Shown: piece by piece, positions 34,746 through 43,925 of the stretch
Position numbering within the stretch: the first letter of the stretch is position 1
Layout: each line of letters starts with the position of its first letter
NCBI GenBank assembly: GCA_036272325.1
Contig: DATAYY010000154.1
Span: 41,392-105,391 of the forward strand
Source of the DNA: Schlegelella_A sp036272325
Lineage (GTDB): Bacteria > Pseudomonadota > Gammaproteobacteria > Burkholderiales > Burkholderiaceae_C
Length of the DNA: 64,000 nt
Direction: 5' to 3'
Made by a program: the position numbers and the translations under genes
The notes under the pieces: model-generated
What the model saw: the letters and a program-made list of their open reading frames with translations, nothing else
The model's database searches: none
What the model was told of the DNA's origin: nothing

Positions 34746-35706
34746 ACGCAGGTGGCGGGCTTGGGCCCGCCGCCTTCAAACCAACGCCCGTCTCGTCGCG
34801 GCTGGCCCAGCTGGCGAGCGGATGGCGCGCCAACGAGCGGCACATCCTGCCCGACCAGCCCGAAGGCCAATCGCCCGGCATCGCTGCCGATGGCGTCGGG
34901 CCGCTTCCCGCATGCGCGAAGACCGCGCTTCCCGAACCCGTCATCCGGCTGTTGCCGTAGATCCGGTGCAGCGCCGCCGCCGCGCGTCGGACGTCGGGGC
35001 AAAGACCCTCGGCAGCCGCCTGCAGGTCGTTCCTCCCGAAGCCCTCGGCGAGTCGAGGCCCGGCGTTCAGAGGCCCCCCCGGCCCGGCATCGACACCGGG
35101 GACGGCCTCGGAAAAACCCGCAATTCTAGCAGCGGCCCGCTCGGCCGCCGCCGCACTGGCGAAGACGTCCGCGGTGGCGAGGCCCGCTTCGGGCTTGACG
35201 ACGGCGAACCACGCCGGGTCGACTTGGGCCGGCGCGAGCCGCTCGCCGATGCCGCTGGCGAACGCGTTGGTGGCGCCGAGGAAGAACGGAACGTCGGCGC
35301 CGAGCGCAGCGCCGATCCGAAGCAGCCGTTCGAGCGGCCAGTCGAGGCGCCACAGGCGGTTCAGCGCCAGCAGGGTCGAGGCCGCGTCGGAGCTGCCGCC
35401 GCCGAGCCCCGCCCCCGACGGGACGCGTTTCTCGACCGTGATGTCGGCACCAGCGGCGGTTGCCGACGCCGATTGGAGCGCGCGCGCTGCGCGCAGGCAG
35501 AGGTCGTCAGCCGGCAGCGCGACCGTCAGATCGTGGCGATGGAGGGTCCCGTCGCTGCGCGGCTCGAAGTGCAGCGTGTCGCACCAGTCGATCAGCACCA
35601 TCAGCGAATCGATCAGGTGCATGCCATCGGCGCGCTTGCCGACCACGTGCAGGAACAGGTTGAGCTTGGCCGGCGCCGGCACGTCGTGGATCGCGACCAC
35701 GGCCAT
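34744..35706 (-). CDS. ispE: 4-diphosphocytidyl-2-C-methyl-D-erythritol kinase
   Basis: GHMP kinase of the MEP isoprenoid pathway. It has 320 residues. The N-terminal substrate block is PAPAKLNLFLHVVGKRADGMHLIDSL, and the ATP-binding glycine-rich loop is PSGAGLGGGSSDAASTLLALN. The C-terminal motif RMTGSGSAVFAHA and the final LARHPLASWA complete the family pattern. The ATG at 35706 is preceded by lolB four bases upstream, indicating an operon. The stop codon TAG ends inside tRNA-Gln. Confidence 0.94.
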   Translation of the reverse strand: MAVVAIHDVPAPAKLNLFLHVVGKRADGMHLIDSLMVLIDWCDTLHFEPRSDGTLHRHDLTVALPADDLCLRAARALQSASATAAGADITVEKRVPSGAGLGGGSSDAASTLLALNRLWRLDWPLERLLRIGAALGADVPFFLGATNAFASGIGERLAPAQVDPAWFAVVKPEAGLATADVFASAAAAERAAARIAGFSEAVPGVDAGPGGPLNAGPRLAEGFGRNDLQAAAEGLCPDVRRAAAALHRIYGNSRMTGSGSAVFAHAGSGPTPSAAMPGDWPSGWSGRMCRSLARHPLASWASRDETGVGLKAAGPSPPPA

Positions 35707-35710
35707 CGGC

Positions 35711-36304
35711 TTACGAGCGGTCGAGCCGGATGCGGACGGTGACGGTCGGCGGCGGCGCGGTTCGCGTCGCGAGCACCGCGCCCTCGGCGAGGCGGCCGAG
35801 GTCGACCCGCCAGCCGAGCTGGGCGAAACCCTGCGGTAGGTCGGGCAGCGTCTCGCTCGCCGCCCCTGGCCAGGGCCGGCCGCGCAACCAGTCGAACCAG
35901 GCCTCGATCGGGACGCTCTCGCCGAGCACCTCGCTGGTGAGCGCATCGAGGCTGGCGAAGCTGCGCGTCTCCTGCGGGGTTGCGAGCACGACCTCCGCGT
36001 GCGACCAGCGTGCCTGCGCGAGCATGCTGCCGAGCGGTGTCGAGAGGCCGAGCGTTCCCCGCTCTGCATCGCCGCGCAAATCGAATGCCGCCGAGAAGGC
36101 GCGCGGCGCCGCGCCGCCGATCCCTTCAACGTGTAGTGCAAGCCGGCCGGACAGTGCATCGTGCGTATCCGGCGGCGCCGACGGCAATGTCGTGCACGCC
36201 GAAACGACAAGCGCAGACACGACGACGAGCGCCGATCCCGCCCGGTCGCCGAGGCTGCGCATCGAAAGGCCTGGCAGCGGCGTACTGGCGCCGCGCCCCG
36301 TCAC
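35711..36304 (-). CDS. lolB: outer-membrane lipoprotein insertion factor LolB
   Basis: A 197-residue lipoprotein that accepts lipoproteins from LolA and inserts them in the outer membrane. It has a lipobox VVSACTTL with the cysteine near residue 37. The GTG at 36304 overlaps the stop of the TPR gene; an ATG at 36262 would give a shorter, more standard signal peptide. LSGRLALHVEG and the WFDWLRGRPWPG block fit LolB. The lolB-ispE order is conserved in proteobacteria, which supports the call despite weak sequence conservation. Confidence 0.87.
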   Translation of the reverse strand: MTGRGASTPLPGLSMRSLGDRAGSALVVVSALVVSACTTLPSAPPDTHDALSGRLALHVEGIGGAAPRAFSAAFDLRGDAERGTLGLSTPLGSMLAQARWSHAEVVLATPQETRSFASLDALTSEVLGESVPIEAWFDWLRGRPWPGAASETLPDLPQGFAQLGWRVDLGRLAEGAVLATRTAPPPTVTVRIRLDRS

Positions 36305-38103
36305 AGGTTGACGCGCAGGCGCGCCAGCGTCTCGCGCAAGACGTCGTTCTGCGCGTCGCGCGAGCGCCCGTCGCGAAAGACGCGCTTGGCCTCCTCGGTG
36401 CGGCCGGCGCTCCAGAGGACTTCGCCGAGGTGGGCCGCGATCTCGGGATCGGGACGGGCCTGATAGGCGTCGCGCAGGAGGCGGATCGCCTCCTCGCGGT
36501 TGCCGAGGCGGTACTCGACCCAGCCCATGCTGTCGGTGATCGATGGCTCGCCGGGGCTCAGCTCGAGCGCCTTCTGGATCAGCTCCTTCGCCTCGGGCAG
36601 CCGCATGTTGCGCTCGGCGAACGAATAGCCGAGCGCGTTGTAGGCGTGCTGGTGGTCCGCCTTCAGCTCGATCACCCGGCGCAGCAGGCGCTCCATGACG
36701 TCGAGCCGGTTGAGCCTCTCGTCGAGCATCGCCTGTTCGTAGAGCAGGTCGGTGTCGTCGGGAAACTGCTTGTTCGCCTGCGCCATGACCTGCTCGGCCT
36801 CGGCGTACATCTTGCGTTCGCGCAACAGCTCGGTCTCGGCGAGCAGCTTGGCGCGGCCGTCGCCCGGCGACTGACGGATCAGCTCGCGCGCCTCCTTGAT
36901 CTTGCCCTGGCGCGCGAGCAGCGAGGCACGCCGGGCCTGCACCTCGAGCGCGCGCTGCGGGTTGTCGACGCGTGCCAGCCAGCGCTCGGCGCCGGCATAG
37001 TCCTTCTGCTGCTCGGCGGCTTGGGCGAGGAGCAGGTACGCCTGCGTCAGCGCAGTGCTCGCATTGGGCGGCGTGTCGTCATCGTCGTCGGCGGCGACCG
37101 GCGGCTGCGCGGGCGTGCCGAAGTTGACCGCGGCGCCGCCCTCGACGAGGCGGACATACGTGAGCAGCGCCTCGGTTGCCTGCTTCGGCTGCTTCATTTC
37201 GAGCTGAAGCGCACCGAGCGTCAGCCATGGCGGTGCGAGGTCGGGGTCGTTTCGGGTCAGCACGGCGATCTCGGTCGCCGCCTCGGCGAGCCGCTGCGAC
37301 GTCGCCAGCGTGCGGACGTAGAGCAGCCGCACGTTCTGGCTCGCCGGTTTGGCGGCGAGTTGGCGCTGCACGATCGCTTCCGCGTCCTGCGTGCCGGGCA
37401 GCAGGTCAAGGGCAAGAAACGCCGCCCCCTCGGAGGTCGGGTCGGCATCGCTCGCACGGCGAGCGAAGTCGAGCGCCTTCGGCGAATCGCCCGCAGCGAG
37501 CCAGCCGCGGCCCATGGCGACGAACGCCGACGCCTTCGTGTCAGCGGCATCGGCATACGGCCGCAGCACGCGCTCGATGAGCAGCGCGGTCGCGTTGTGG
37601 TCGCTCGCGCGGCCGAGGAAGCGAGGTACCGCCTCGATCACCGCCGGCAGCATCGGCCGCGCGGTACGCTGCAGCAGTAGCCCGAGCGGCTCCTCGACGT
37701 CGCTGATGCGGTTGAGCGCGACGAGCAGCTGGACATGAAATCGCAGCGCATCGGTCGAGTCGGGCAGCGCCTGGCGCCACGCCAGCGTCGCCGACAGCGC
37801 CTGCTCGCCGGCGCGCGCCTGCAGCGCGATCTCGGTGGCGCGGCGGAACAGCTGCTCGTCCTTGGTTCGCCTCGCGGCGTCGAGCATCAGCTGGTAGGCG
37901 GTTCCTGCCTGGCCATCGCGCAGTTCGATCTCGCCGAGCAGCAATTGGTAGAACAGGGGCGCGTCGAGCGAAGAGTTCTCGACCTTGCCGTCGACCGGAT
38001 CGGCAGCGTTCGCGCTGCACGGTGCGGCGAGCGCGACGAGCACGGCCAGAGAGGCGACGACAGGAAGCGGACCCGAGGTGAAAGCTCTGCGAAACGCCGA
38101 CAT
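36301..38103 (-). CDS. exported tetratricopeptide-repeat protein
   Basis: A 600-residue protein with a signal peptide (MSAFRRAFTSGPLPVVASLAVLVALAAPCSANA). It has many TPR units, clearest in the C-terminal half: AYNALGYSFAERNMRLPEAKELIQKALELSPGEPSITDSMGWVEYRLGNREEAIRLLRDAY (residues about 500-560, quoted in pieces of the repeat). An acidic DDDDD stretch divides the protein near residue 345. It is first in the lolB-ispE operon, overlapping lolB by four bases, which suggests a role in outer-membrane or envelope assembly. The role is inferred from context only. Confidence 0.82.
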   Translation of the reverse strand: MSAFRRAFTSGPLPVVASLAVLVALAAPCSANAADPVDGKVENSSLDAPLFYQLLLGEIELRDGQAGTAYQLMLDAARRTKDEQLFRRATEIALQARAGEQALSATLAWRQALPDSTDALRFHVQLLVALNRISDVEEPLGLLLQRTARPMLPAVIEAVPRFLGRASDHNATALLIERVLRPYADAADTKASAFVAMGRGWLAAGDSPKALDFARRASDADPTSEGAAFLALDLLPGTQDAEAIVQRQLAAKPASQNVRLLYVRTLATSQRLAEAATEIAVLTRNDPDLAPPWLTLGALQLEMKQPKQATEALLTYVRLVEGGAAVNFGTPAQPPVAADDDDDTPPNASTALTQAYLLLAQAAEQQKDYAGAERWLARVDNPQRALEVQARRASLLARQGKIKEARELIRQSPGDGRAKLLAETELLRERKMYAEAEQVMAQANKQFPDDTDLLYEQAMLDERLNRLDVMERLLRRVIELKADHQHAYNALGYSFAERNMRLPEAKELIQKALELSPGEPSITDSMGWVEYRLGNREEAIRLLRDAYQARPDPEIAAHLGEVLWSAGRTEEAKRVFRDGRSRDAQNDVLRETLARLRVNL

Positions 38104-38280
38104 GGAAAAACTCCTCAGGCGAGTGACGATTCTAGTCTTGCCATCGATGCGGCGAGGTCTCCGAAAGGCCTGCGCCCGACCGTGCTTCAGCATGCGATCG
38201 CTGCCGATCGTGATAATTCCCCGCACCCCGTGCAAAGGCGCCCCATCCGGCGCGCGCGTCGTCAGTAGCAGCCCGCTTTC

Positions 38281-39096
38281 ATGCCCGAACTTCCCGAGGT
38301 CGAGGTCACCCGGCAGAGCTTCGCCGAGCGCATCCGTGGCGCGCGCGTGACCGCGATCCGGCTCGGCAAGCCGCTGCGTTGGCCGCTGGGCGTGAGTCCG
38401 GAGACCATCGTGGGGCGACGCGTCGGCGAGGTCAGCCGGCGCGGCAAATACCTCTGGCTGGCGCTCGAGCGCGGCGGCTTGCTGATGCACCTGGGCATGT
38501 CGGGATCGCTCGCCTTCGCGCCGACGATGGGCGAGCCCGGACCGCACGACCACTTCGATCTCGTCACCGCCCGCGGCACCCTGCGGCTGACGGATCCGCG
38601 CCGCTTCGGTGCGGTCGTCTGGTCGCCATCGCAGGACGTGCCGCCGGCGGCGACGCTGCTCGCCGGCCTCGGCATCGAGCCCTTCGACGAGCGCTTCGAC
38701 GGCGCCCACCTGCACGCCGCCTTGCGCCGTCGCCGCGTCTCGGTCAAGAGCGCGCTGCTCGGCGGCGAGATCGTCGTCGGTGCCGGCAACATCTACGCCT
38801 GCGAGGCGCTGTTCGCGGCTGGGATCGACCCGCGCACGCGCAGCTCCCGCATCAGCCGCCCGCGCGCCGATCGCCTCGCCGAAGCGGTGCGGCTGACGCT
38901 CGCGCGGGCGGTCGAGCTCGGCGGCTCGACGCTGCGCAACTTCCGCGATGCGCACGGCGCGGCCGGCGCGTTCCAGCTCGACGCCAAGGTCTATGGCCGT
39001 GCCGGCAAGCCTTGTGTGCGCTGCGGGACGCCAATCCGGCGCATCGTCCAGAACGCCCGCGCGACGTTCTTCTGCCCGGGCTGCCAGCTGCGGTGA
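38281..39096 (+). CDS. mutM: formamidopyrimidine-DNA glycosylase
   Basis: Removes 8-oxoguanine and ring-opened purines from DNA and nicks the strand. It has 271 residues. The N-terminal PELPEVEV holds the catalytic proline and glutamate. The beta-hairpin lysine lies in SRRGKYLWLAL, the helix-two-turn-helix region in VGAGNIYACEALF, and the zinc finger CVRCGTPIRRIVQNARATFFCPGC (CxxC...CxxC) is complete. It is divergent from the TPR-lolB-ispE operon and is followed by a GTPase gene and mutY, its partner in the 8-oxoguanine repair system. Confidence 0.95.
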   Translation: MPELPEVEVTRQSFAERIRGARVTAIRLGKPLRWPLGVSPETIVGRRVGEVSRRGKYLWLALERGGLLMHLGMSGSLAFAPTMGEPGPHDHFDLVTARGTLRLTDPRRFGAVVWSPSQDVPPAATLLAGLGIEPFDERFDGAHLHAALRRRRVSVKSALLGGEIVVGAGNIYACEALFAAGIDPRTRSSRISRPRADRLAEAVRLTLARAVELGGSTLRNFRDAHGAAGAFQLDAKVYGRAGKPCVRCGTPIRRIVQNARATFFCPGCQLR

Positions 39097-39099
39097 GCG

Positions 39100-39118
39100 C
39101 CGGCCGCGTGGCGGCCGG
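39100..39118 (+). terminator. GC-rich hairpin just after mutM
   Basis: Perfect 8-bp arms CCGGCCGC/GCGGCCGG with a three-base loop, four bases past the mutM stop. There is no T-run, so it is at best a weak or Rho-assisted terminator or an mRNA 3'-end stabiliser. Confidence 0.35.
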
Positions 39119-39249
39119 TCCGACGAGCCACCCCTCCTGGCCGATGGGCGGTGTGCGAAAGGGCCGCAGGCGGTCATCGAGGAAGCGTTTGGTCACGGCT
39201 CGGTCGTGAACTCGTGCGCTACCATGACCCGAAGCCCTTGCGCCGTGCG

Positions 39250-41259
39250 ATGACGCCTTCCTTCGCCACCAGTCTCGACGCCCTCGGGGGGTGGCGCGCC
39301 GCGCTCGGCGAGCGGCTCGAGGGCCTGGCGCGCTTTCTCGCCGAGCACGACCTCGCCCAGGGCGAGGCGGGCGAGCAGGTCCGCGCGCTGCGCGAGCGGC
39401 TCGGCAACGAGAAGCTCGTCGTTGCCTTCGTCGCCGAGTTCTCGCGCGGCAAGTCGGAGCTGATCAACGCGATCTTCTTCGCCGACACTGGTCGACGCAT
39501 CCTGCCCGCGACCCCGGGCCGGACGACGATGTGCCCGGTCGAGCTCGGCTGGCGCGGCGACGAGCCGGCGTCGCTCCTGCTGCTGCCGATCGAGACCCGC
39601 CTCGAAGGTCTCTCACTCGGCGAGATGCGTTCGCAGCCGCGGGCGTGGCGCCGCCTCGAGCTCGACGTCAACGACGCTGACCAGCTCGCGCAGTCGTTGC
39701 TCGAGGTCACCCGCACCGAGTGGGTGAGCGAGGAGCAGGCGCGCGCGCTCGGCTTCTGGGACGACGACGATCCCGACGACAACCCGCCCAAGGACGATGC
39801 CGGCAAGGTCGAGGTGCCGGCCTGGCGGCATGCGCTGATCAACTATCCGCATCCGCTCCTCAAGCAGGGCCTGGTCGTGCTCGACACGCCGGGCCTGAAC
39901 GCGATCGGCGCCGAGCCCGAGCTGACGCTGAGCCTCCTGCCGAGCGCGCACGCGACCGTGTTCATCCTCGGCGCCGACACCGGCGTCACCAAGTCCGACC
40001 TCGTGATCTGGCGCGATCACCTCGGCGCCCACGCGCCGACCCGATTCGTCGTCCTCAACAAGATCGACGCCCTCGAGGATCCGCTGGCGACGCTCGAGGA
40101 GGTCGAGGCGCAGATCGCGCAGCAGCAACGCGAGACCGCGCGCACGCTCGGCGTCGCAATCCAGCGCGTCTTCCCGCTCTCGGCGCGGCAGGCGCTCGCG
40201 GCGCGCGTCGGCGGCGACGACATGTCGCTCAACGAAAGCCGGCTGCCGCTGCTCGAGGCGGCGCTCGCCGCGCAGCTGCTGCCGCAGCGGCGCCAGGTGC
40301 TCGAGCAGGTCGTCCAGGAGGGCGCGCAGCGGATCGAGAACCACGTCGTCCGCCATCTCGGCGACCAGCGCCGGCAGCTTGCCGAGCAGACGCTCGAGCT
40401 GCGCGGCCTGCGCGGCAAGAACAGCTCCAAGGTCCGCCTGATGCTCAAGCGCGTCGAGGCCGAGACGGCGGAATTCGAGCAGTGCACGACGCTGTTGCAG
40501 GCGATGCGCTCGGTGCACGCGCGAATGCTGAAAGACGTTCTCGTCGACCTCTCGTCCGACCGCCTGCGCGACGAAGTCGCCGAGATGCAAGCGGCGATGG
40601 GGTCGGGGTTCATGCACCTCGGCGCGCGCAAGGCCTTCATCGCGCTCTGCGAGCGGCTGCGTGCACTGCTCGCCGCCGGCCAGCGCCGGAACGCCGAGAT
40701 CCGCGAGATGCTCGGCGCGTCGTTCGCGCGCCTCAACGCCGAGTTCGGCTTTTCCCTCGTCGTCGGCAAGCCCCTCGATTTCGAGCGCTTCGCGAGCGAG
40801 CTGCAGCTGATCGAGAACAACTACGTCCAGTACCTCGGCCTGACGCTGGCGTTGCGCCTTGCGCAGCCGAAGTTCATGGAGCAGTTCCGGCGCATGCTGG
40901 TCTCGAAGCTGCGCGTCGTGTTCGAGAACGCGAGCAGTGAGCTCGAGCTCTGGAACAAGGCGGTCTCGGCGCAGGTCGACAGCCAGCTGCGCGAGCGCAG
41001 GAAGGCGTTCAAGCGGCGCACCGAGACGCTCGAGAAAGTGCAGAACGCGGCCGGCGAGCTCGAACACCGGATCGCCGAGATCGACGACCACGACCGGCGC
41101 CTGCAGGAGTTCCAGGCCAGGGTCGGTGATCTCGCCGAGGCCTTGCGCGAGCACGCGTTCGCGGCGCCGCTTGCGACCGACGCCGCGCTCGTCGACGTCG
41201 ACCTGCCGCTGTTCCACGACGCGATGCCGGTCGAAGAGATGGCGCAGCGCCAGGCTTGA
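39250..41259 (+). CDS. dynamin-like GTPase
   Basis: A 669-residue large GTPase. The P-loop reads AEFSRGKSEL at residues about 64-73, with alanine where the canonical first glycine is expected. G3 is LDTPGLNAIG and G4 is LNKID. The second half is long, helical and charged (NAAGELEHRIAEIDDHDRRL near residue 600), as in bacterial dynamin-like proteins that act on membranes. There is no transmembrane signature strong enough to call. Its position between mutM and mutY recurs in Burkholderiales, as I recall. The mutY TTG overlaps its stop. Function in this context is unknown. Confidence 0.8.
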   Translation: MTPSFATSLDALGGWRAALGERLEGLARFLAEHDLAQGEAGEQVRALRERLGNEKLVVAFVAEFSRGKSELINAIFFADTGRRILPATPGRTTMCPVELGWRGDEPASLLLLPIETRLEGLSLGEMRSQPRAWRRLELDVNDADQLAQSLLEVTRTEWVSEEQARALGFWDDDDPDDNPPKDDAGKVEVPAWRHALINYPHPLLKQGLVVLDTPGLNAIGAEPELTLSLLPSAHATVFILGADTGVTKSDLVIWRDHLGAHAPTRFVVLNKIDALEDPLATLEEVEAQIAQQQRETARTLGVAIQRVFPLSARQALAARVGGDDMSLNESRLPLLEAALAAQLLPQRRQVLEQVVQEGAQRIENHVVRHLGDQRRQLAEQTLELRGLRGKNSSKVRLMLKRVEAETAEFEQCTTLLQAMRSVHARMLKDVLVDLSSDRLRDEVAEMQAAMGSGFMHLGARKAFIALCERLRALLAAGQRRNAEIREMLGASFARLNAEFGFSLVVGKPLDFERFASELQLIENNYVQYLGLTLALRLAQPKFMEQFRRMLVSKLRVVFENASSELELWNKAVSAQVDSQLRERRKAFKRRTETLEKVQNAAGELEHRIAEIDDHDRRLQEFQARVGDLAEALREHAFAAPLATDAALVDVDLPLFHDAMPVEEMAQRQA

Positions 41260-42362
41260 GCGACGCTCGCCGCCCGGACCGCGAAACGAGCGATCCAGCT
41301 TCTCTCCCCGTCGGCTTCGCCGGACGCATCGTCGCCTGGCAGAAGGAGCATGGCCGCCACGACCTGCCGTGGCAGCGCACGCGCGATCCGTACCGGGTGT
41401 GGCTCTCGGAGGTGATGCTGCAGCAGACCCAGGTGAAGGCGGTGCTCGGCCACTATGTCCGCTTCGTCGAGCGCTTTCCGGATGTCCGCTCGCTCGCTGC
41501 CGCCGCGCCTGGCGACGTGCTGGCGGCGTGGAGCGGGCTCGGCTATTACGGCCGGGCCCGCAACCTCCATCGTTCGGCGCAGCGCGTCGTCGCCGAGCAC
41601 GGTGGCGAGTTTCCGCGCACGAGCGCAGCGCTAGCGCAACTCCCGGGCATCGGCCGCTCGACGGCAGCTGCGATCGCCGCGTTCTGCTTCGGCGAGCGCG
41701 CGGCGATCCTCGACGGCAACGTCAGGCGCGTCCTCGCGCGCATCCTCGCGTTCGATCGCGACCTCGCCGATCCGCGCAGCGAACGCGCGCTCTGGAACGT
41801 GGCGACCGCGCTTCTGCCGGCCGACGACATTGAGGCCTACACGCAAGGGCTGATGGACGTCGGTGCGACGCTCTGTCGCGTGCGCGCGCCGCACTGCCTG
41901 CTCTGCCCGGCGCAGCCGCTCTGCGTCGCGGCGCGCGCGGGAACGCACGAGCGCTACCCGGTGAAGTCGCGTCGCGCCGTCCGCGGCCGGCGCGACAACG
42001 TCTGGCTCGAGCTCTGCCGGCGCGGCGACGTCTTTCTCGTCGAGCGCGACGCGAGTGGCGTCTGGGCCGGACTCTGGAGCCTGCCCGAGCTCGACTCGCT
42101 CGCCGAACTCGACGCGCTCGCCGCGGCATGGCCCGGCAGCCGCGAGCTGCTGCCGCCGTTCGTCCATGTCCTGACCCACTTCGACTGGCATCTGCAGCCG
42201 GTGCGCTGGACGTTGCCGACGCGAACGTCGCCATCCGCGCTCGAGTCGGTGCTTGCGCGATGGCCACGGGGGCGCTGGTTCGCGCCCGACGATGCGCTTG
42301 CGCTCGGCCTGCCGGCGCCGCTGAGGAAGCGCCTGCACACGATCGCCGCCGTCGACGCCTGA
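41256..42362 (+). CDS. mutY: adenine DNA glycosylase
   Basis: Removes adenine mispaired with 8-oxoguanine. It has 368 residues. The helix-hairpin-helix with catalytic Asp is in LPGIGRSTAAAI and AAILDGNVRRVLAR. The [4Fe-4S] cysteines are CRVRAPHCLLCPAQPLC, with C-x6-C-x2-C-x5-C spacing. A C-terminal NUDIX-like domain for 8-oxoG recognition runs from about residue 240 (VFLVERDASGVWAGLWSLPE). The start is a TTG overlapping the stop of the GTPase gene (TTGA); no better upstream start exists. Confidence 0.95.
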   Translation: MSDARRPDRETSDPASLPVGFAGRIVAWQKEHGRHDLPWQRTRDPYRVWLSEVMLQQTQVKAVLGHYVRFVERFPDVRSLAAAAPGDVLAAWSGLGYYGRARNLHRSAQRVVAEHGGEFPRTSAALAQLPGIGRSTAAAIAAFCFGERAAILDGNVRRVLARILAFDRDLADPRSERALWNVATALLPADDIEAYTQGLMDVGATLCRVRAPHCLLCPAQPLCVAARAGTHERYPVKSRRAVRGRRDNVWLELCRRGDVFLVERDASGVWAGLWSLPELDSLAELDALAAAWPGSRELLPPFVHVLTHFDWHLQPVRWTLPTRTSPSALESVLARWPRGRWFAPDDALALGLPAPLRKRLHTIAAVDA

Positions 42363-42366
42363 AGCG

Positions 42367-42382
42367 CGCGGTCCCGACCGCG
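42367..42382. terminator. palindrome between convergent mutY and LON-domain genes
   Basis: Perfect 7-bp arms CGCGGTC/GACCGCG separated by only two bases, placed right after the mutY stop and before the convergent gene end. It could serve as a bidirectional termination aid, but it lacks T-runs and has a tight loop. Confidence 0.3.
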
Positions 42383-42407
42383 GCGATCGCGCCGCGTCGG
42401 CCCAGGC

Positions 42408-43013
42408 TCACCGCGCGTGTTCGCGCGCCCGCAGCAGCGAGACGACGACGTCGAGGCGCGCGACCGGATCGACGAGCGTCAGCAGCCGTTGCTGCACCTC
42501 GATCGCCATCGGCAGGATCTCGCACCAGCGGTTCGCGACCCAGGCCGCGGAATCGAACCGGTGCGGCTCGAGGAAGGGATGCGATCCTTGTGCCGAAAGC
42601 CCCGCGATGACATCGGCAAGGCTCTTGACGACGTCGGTGTGGCCGGTCGCCGGCGCGACGAGGGGGTCCGCTGCGACGGTTTCGGCTGCCGCGGCGATCC
42701 ACAGCCCGTCGCGTTCCTGGCGTGTCGGGCCGACCTTGAAGCGCTCGCCGCCGCGGCAGCGGACGAGGAGGATGCCGGCCTGGGCGCTGTCGACGTCGAT
42801 CAGCTCGGCGATGGTGCCGACCTCGTATAGCCGCACCGTGTCGCCCCGGCTGCGCGCTTCGCTGCCGGCGCGCATCGCGACGACGCCGAACGGCTTGCGC
42901 TCGCGCAGACAGCTCGCGATCAGGTCGAGGTAGCGCGCCTCGAAGATCTTCAGCTCGAGCAGGCCGTCAGGAAAGAGGACGGTGTGGAGCGGGAAGAGCG
43001 GCAGCTCGCCCAT
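42408..43013 (-). CDS. LON peptidase N-terminal (substrate-binding) domain protein
   Basis: A 201-residue protein consisting of the LON-SB domain alone. It begins MGELPLFPLHTVLFPDGLLELKIFEARYLDLI, the domain signature, and has no AAA or protease domain. A middle block GTIAELIDVDSAQAGILLVRCRGGERFKV is typical. Such stand-alone proteins are common in proteobacteria and of unknown function. It lies 18 bp after rapZ on the same strand. Confidence 0.88.
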   Translation of the reverse strand: MGELPLFPLHTVLFPDGLLELKIFEARYLDLIASCLRERKPFGVVAMRAGSEARSRGDTVRLYEVGTIAELIDVDSAQAGILLVRCRGGERFKVGPTRQERDGLWIAAAAETVAADPLVAPATGHTDVVKSLADVIAGLSAQGSHPFLEPHRFDSAAWVANRWCEILPMAIEVQQRLLTLVDPVARLDVVVSLLRAREHAR

Positions 43014-43031
43014 GGCCGGGACGGCGCGAAA

Positions 43032-43925
43032 TCAGGAGGTCGCGTCGAGCTCGCGATGGCGAACGAGCGCCGCGCGGTCGTTGCCGAACGCTTCGGCGAG
43101 CCGCTCGGCGAACCAGACCGAGCGATGCTGGCCGCCGGTGCAGCCGATCGCGACCGTCAGGTAGCTGCGCTGGTCGGCCTCGAACGCCGGCAGCCAGCGG
43201 CGCAGGAACGCCTCGACCTGCGCCAGCATGTCGAGCACCTCGGGTTGCGCCGCCAGGTAGGCGGCGACAGCGCCGTCGCGGCCGCTCAGCGGCCGCAGCT
43301 CGCGGACGTAGTGCGGATTCGGCAGGACGCGGATGTCGAACACATAGTCGGCATCGAGCGGGACGCCGTGCTTGTACGCGAAGCTCTCGAAGACCAGCGT
43401 CAGGCGGCGGCCCTTGGCGCCGACGAGCTCGCGCATCCACGCCCGCAACTGGGTCGGCCGCAGCTGGCTGGTGTCGATCACGGTCGAGAGCTCGCGCAGG
43501 CCGGCGAGCAGCTGGCGCTCAAGCTCGATCGCTTCGACGAGCGCACCACGGTCGGCGAGCGGGTGCGCGCGTCGGGTCTCCGAGAAGCGCCGCACCAGCG
43601 CTGCCGTCGTCGCGTCGAGGAAGATCGATTGCACGCCGACGCCTTCGTCGCGCAACTGCGCGAGCACCGGCAGCAGATGCGGCAGCGAGCCGGCGCTGCG
43701 GACGTCGACCGCGATCGCGATGCGCCGGTTGCGGCGCTGCGTCTCGAGGCGGAGGAAGTCGCGCAGCAGCTCGGGCGGCAGGTTGTCGACGCAGAAAAAT
43801 CCCGCGTCTTCCAACGCGTGCAGCGCCACCGATTTCCCAGACCCTGAGATGCCTGTGACCAGCGCGATCTCGTTGCTCTCCCCGCCCTCCGCAAGGAAGG
43901 GGTCGACCCCGTTGGGGTCGTTCAT
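43032..43925 (-). CDS. rapZ: RNase adapter protein RapZ (YvcJ family P-loop protein)
   Basis: A 297-residue nucleotide-binding protein. Walker A is GISGSGKS at residues about 25-32. ALEDAGFFCVDNLPPELL and the C-terminal FGCKHG-like region, here YKHGVPLDADYVFDIRVLPNP, plus AIGCTGGQHRSVWFAERLA are diagnostic. In E. coli RapZ guides RNase E to GlmZ and so controls amino-sugar synthesis; whether that circuit exists here is not shown. Its ATG overlaps the recN stop (ATGA). Confidence 0.93.
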   Translation of the reverse strand: MNDPNGVDPFLAEGGESNEIALVTGISGSGKSVALHALEDAGFFCVDNLPPELLRDFLRLETQRRNRRIAIAVDVRSAGSLPHLLPVLAQLRDEGVGVQSIFLDATTAALVRRFSETRRAHPLADRGALVEAIELERQLLAGLRELSTVIDTSQLRPTQLRAWMRELVGAKGRRLTLVFESFAYKHGVPLDADYVFDIRVLPNPHYVRELRPLSGRDGAVAAYLAAQPEVLDMLAQVEAFLRRWLPAFEADQRSYLTVAIGCTGGQHRSVWFAERLAEAFGNDRAALVRHRELDATS

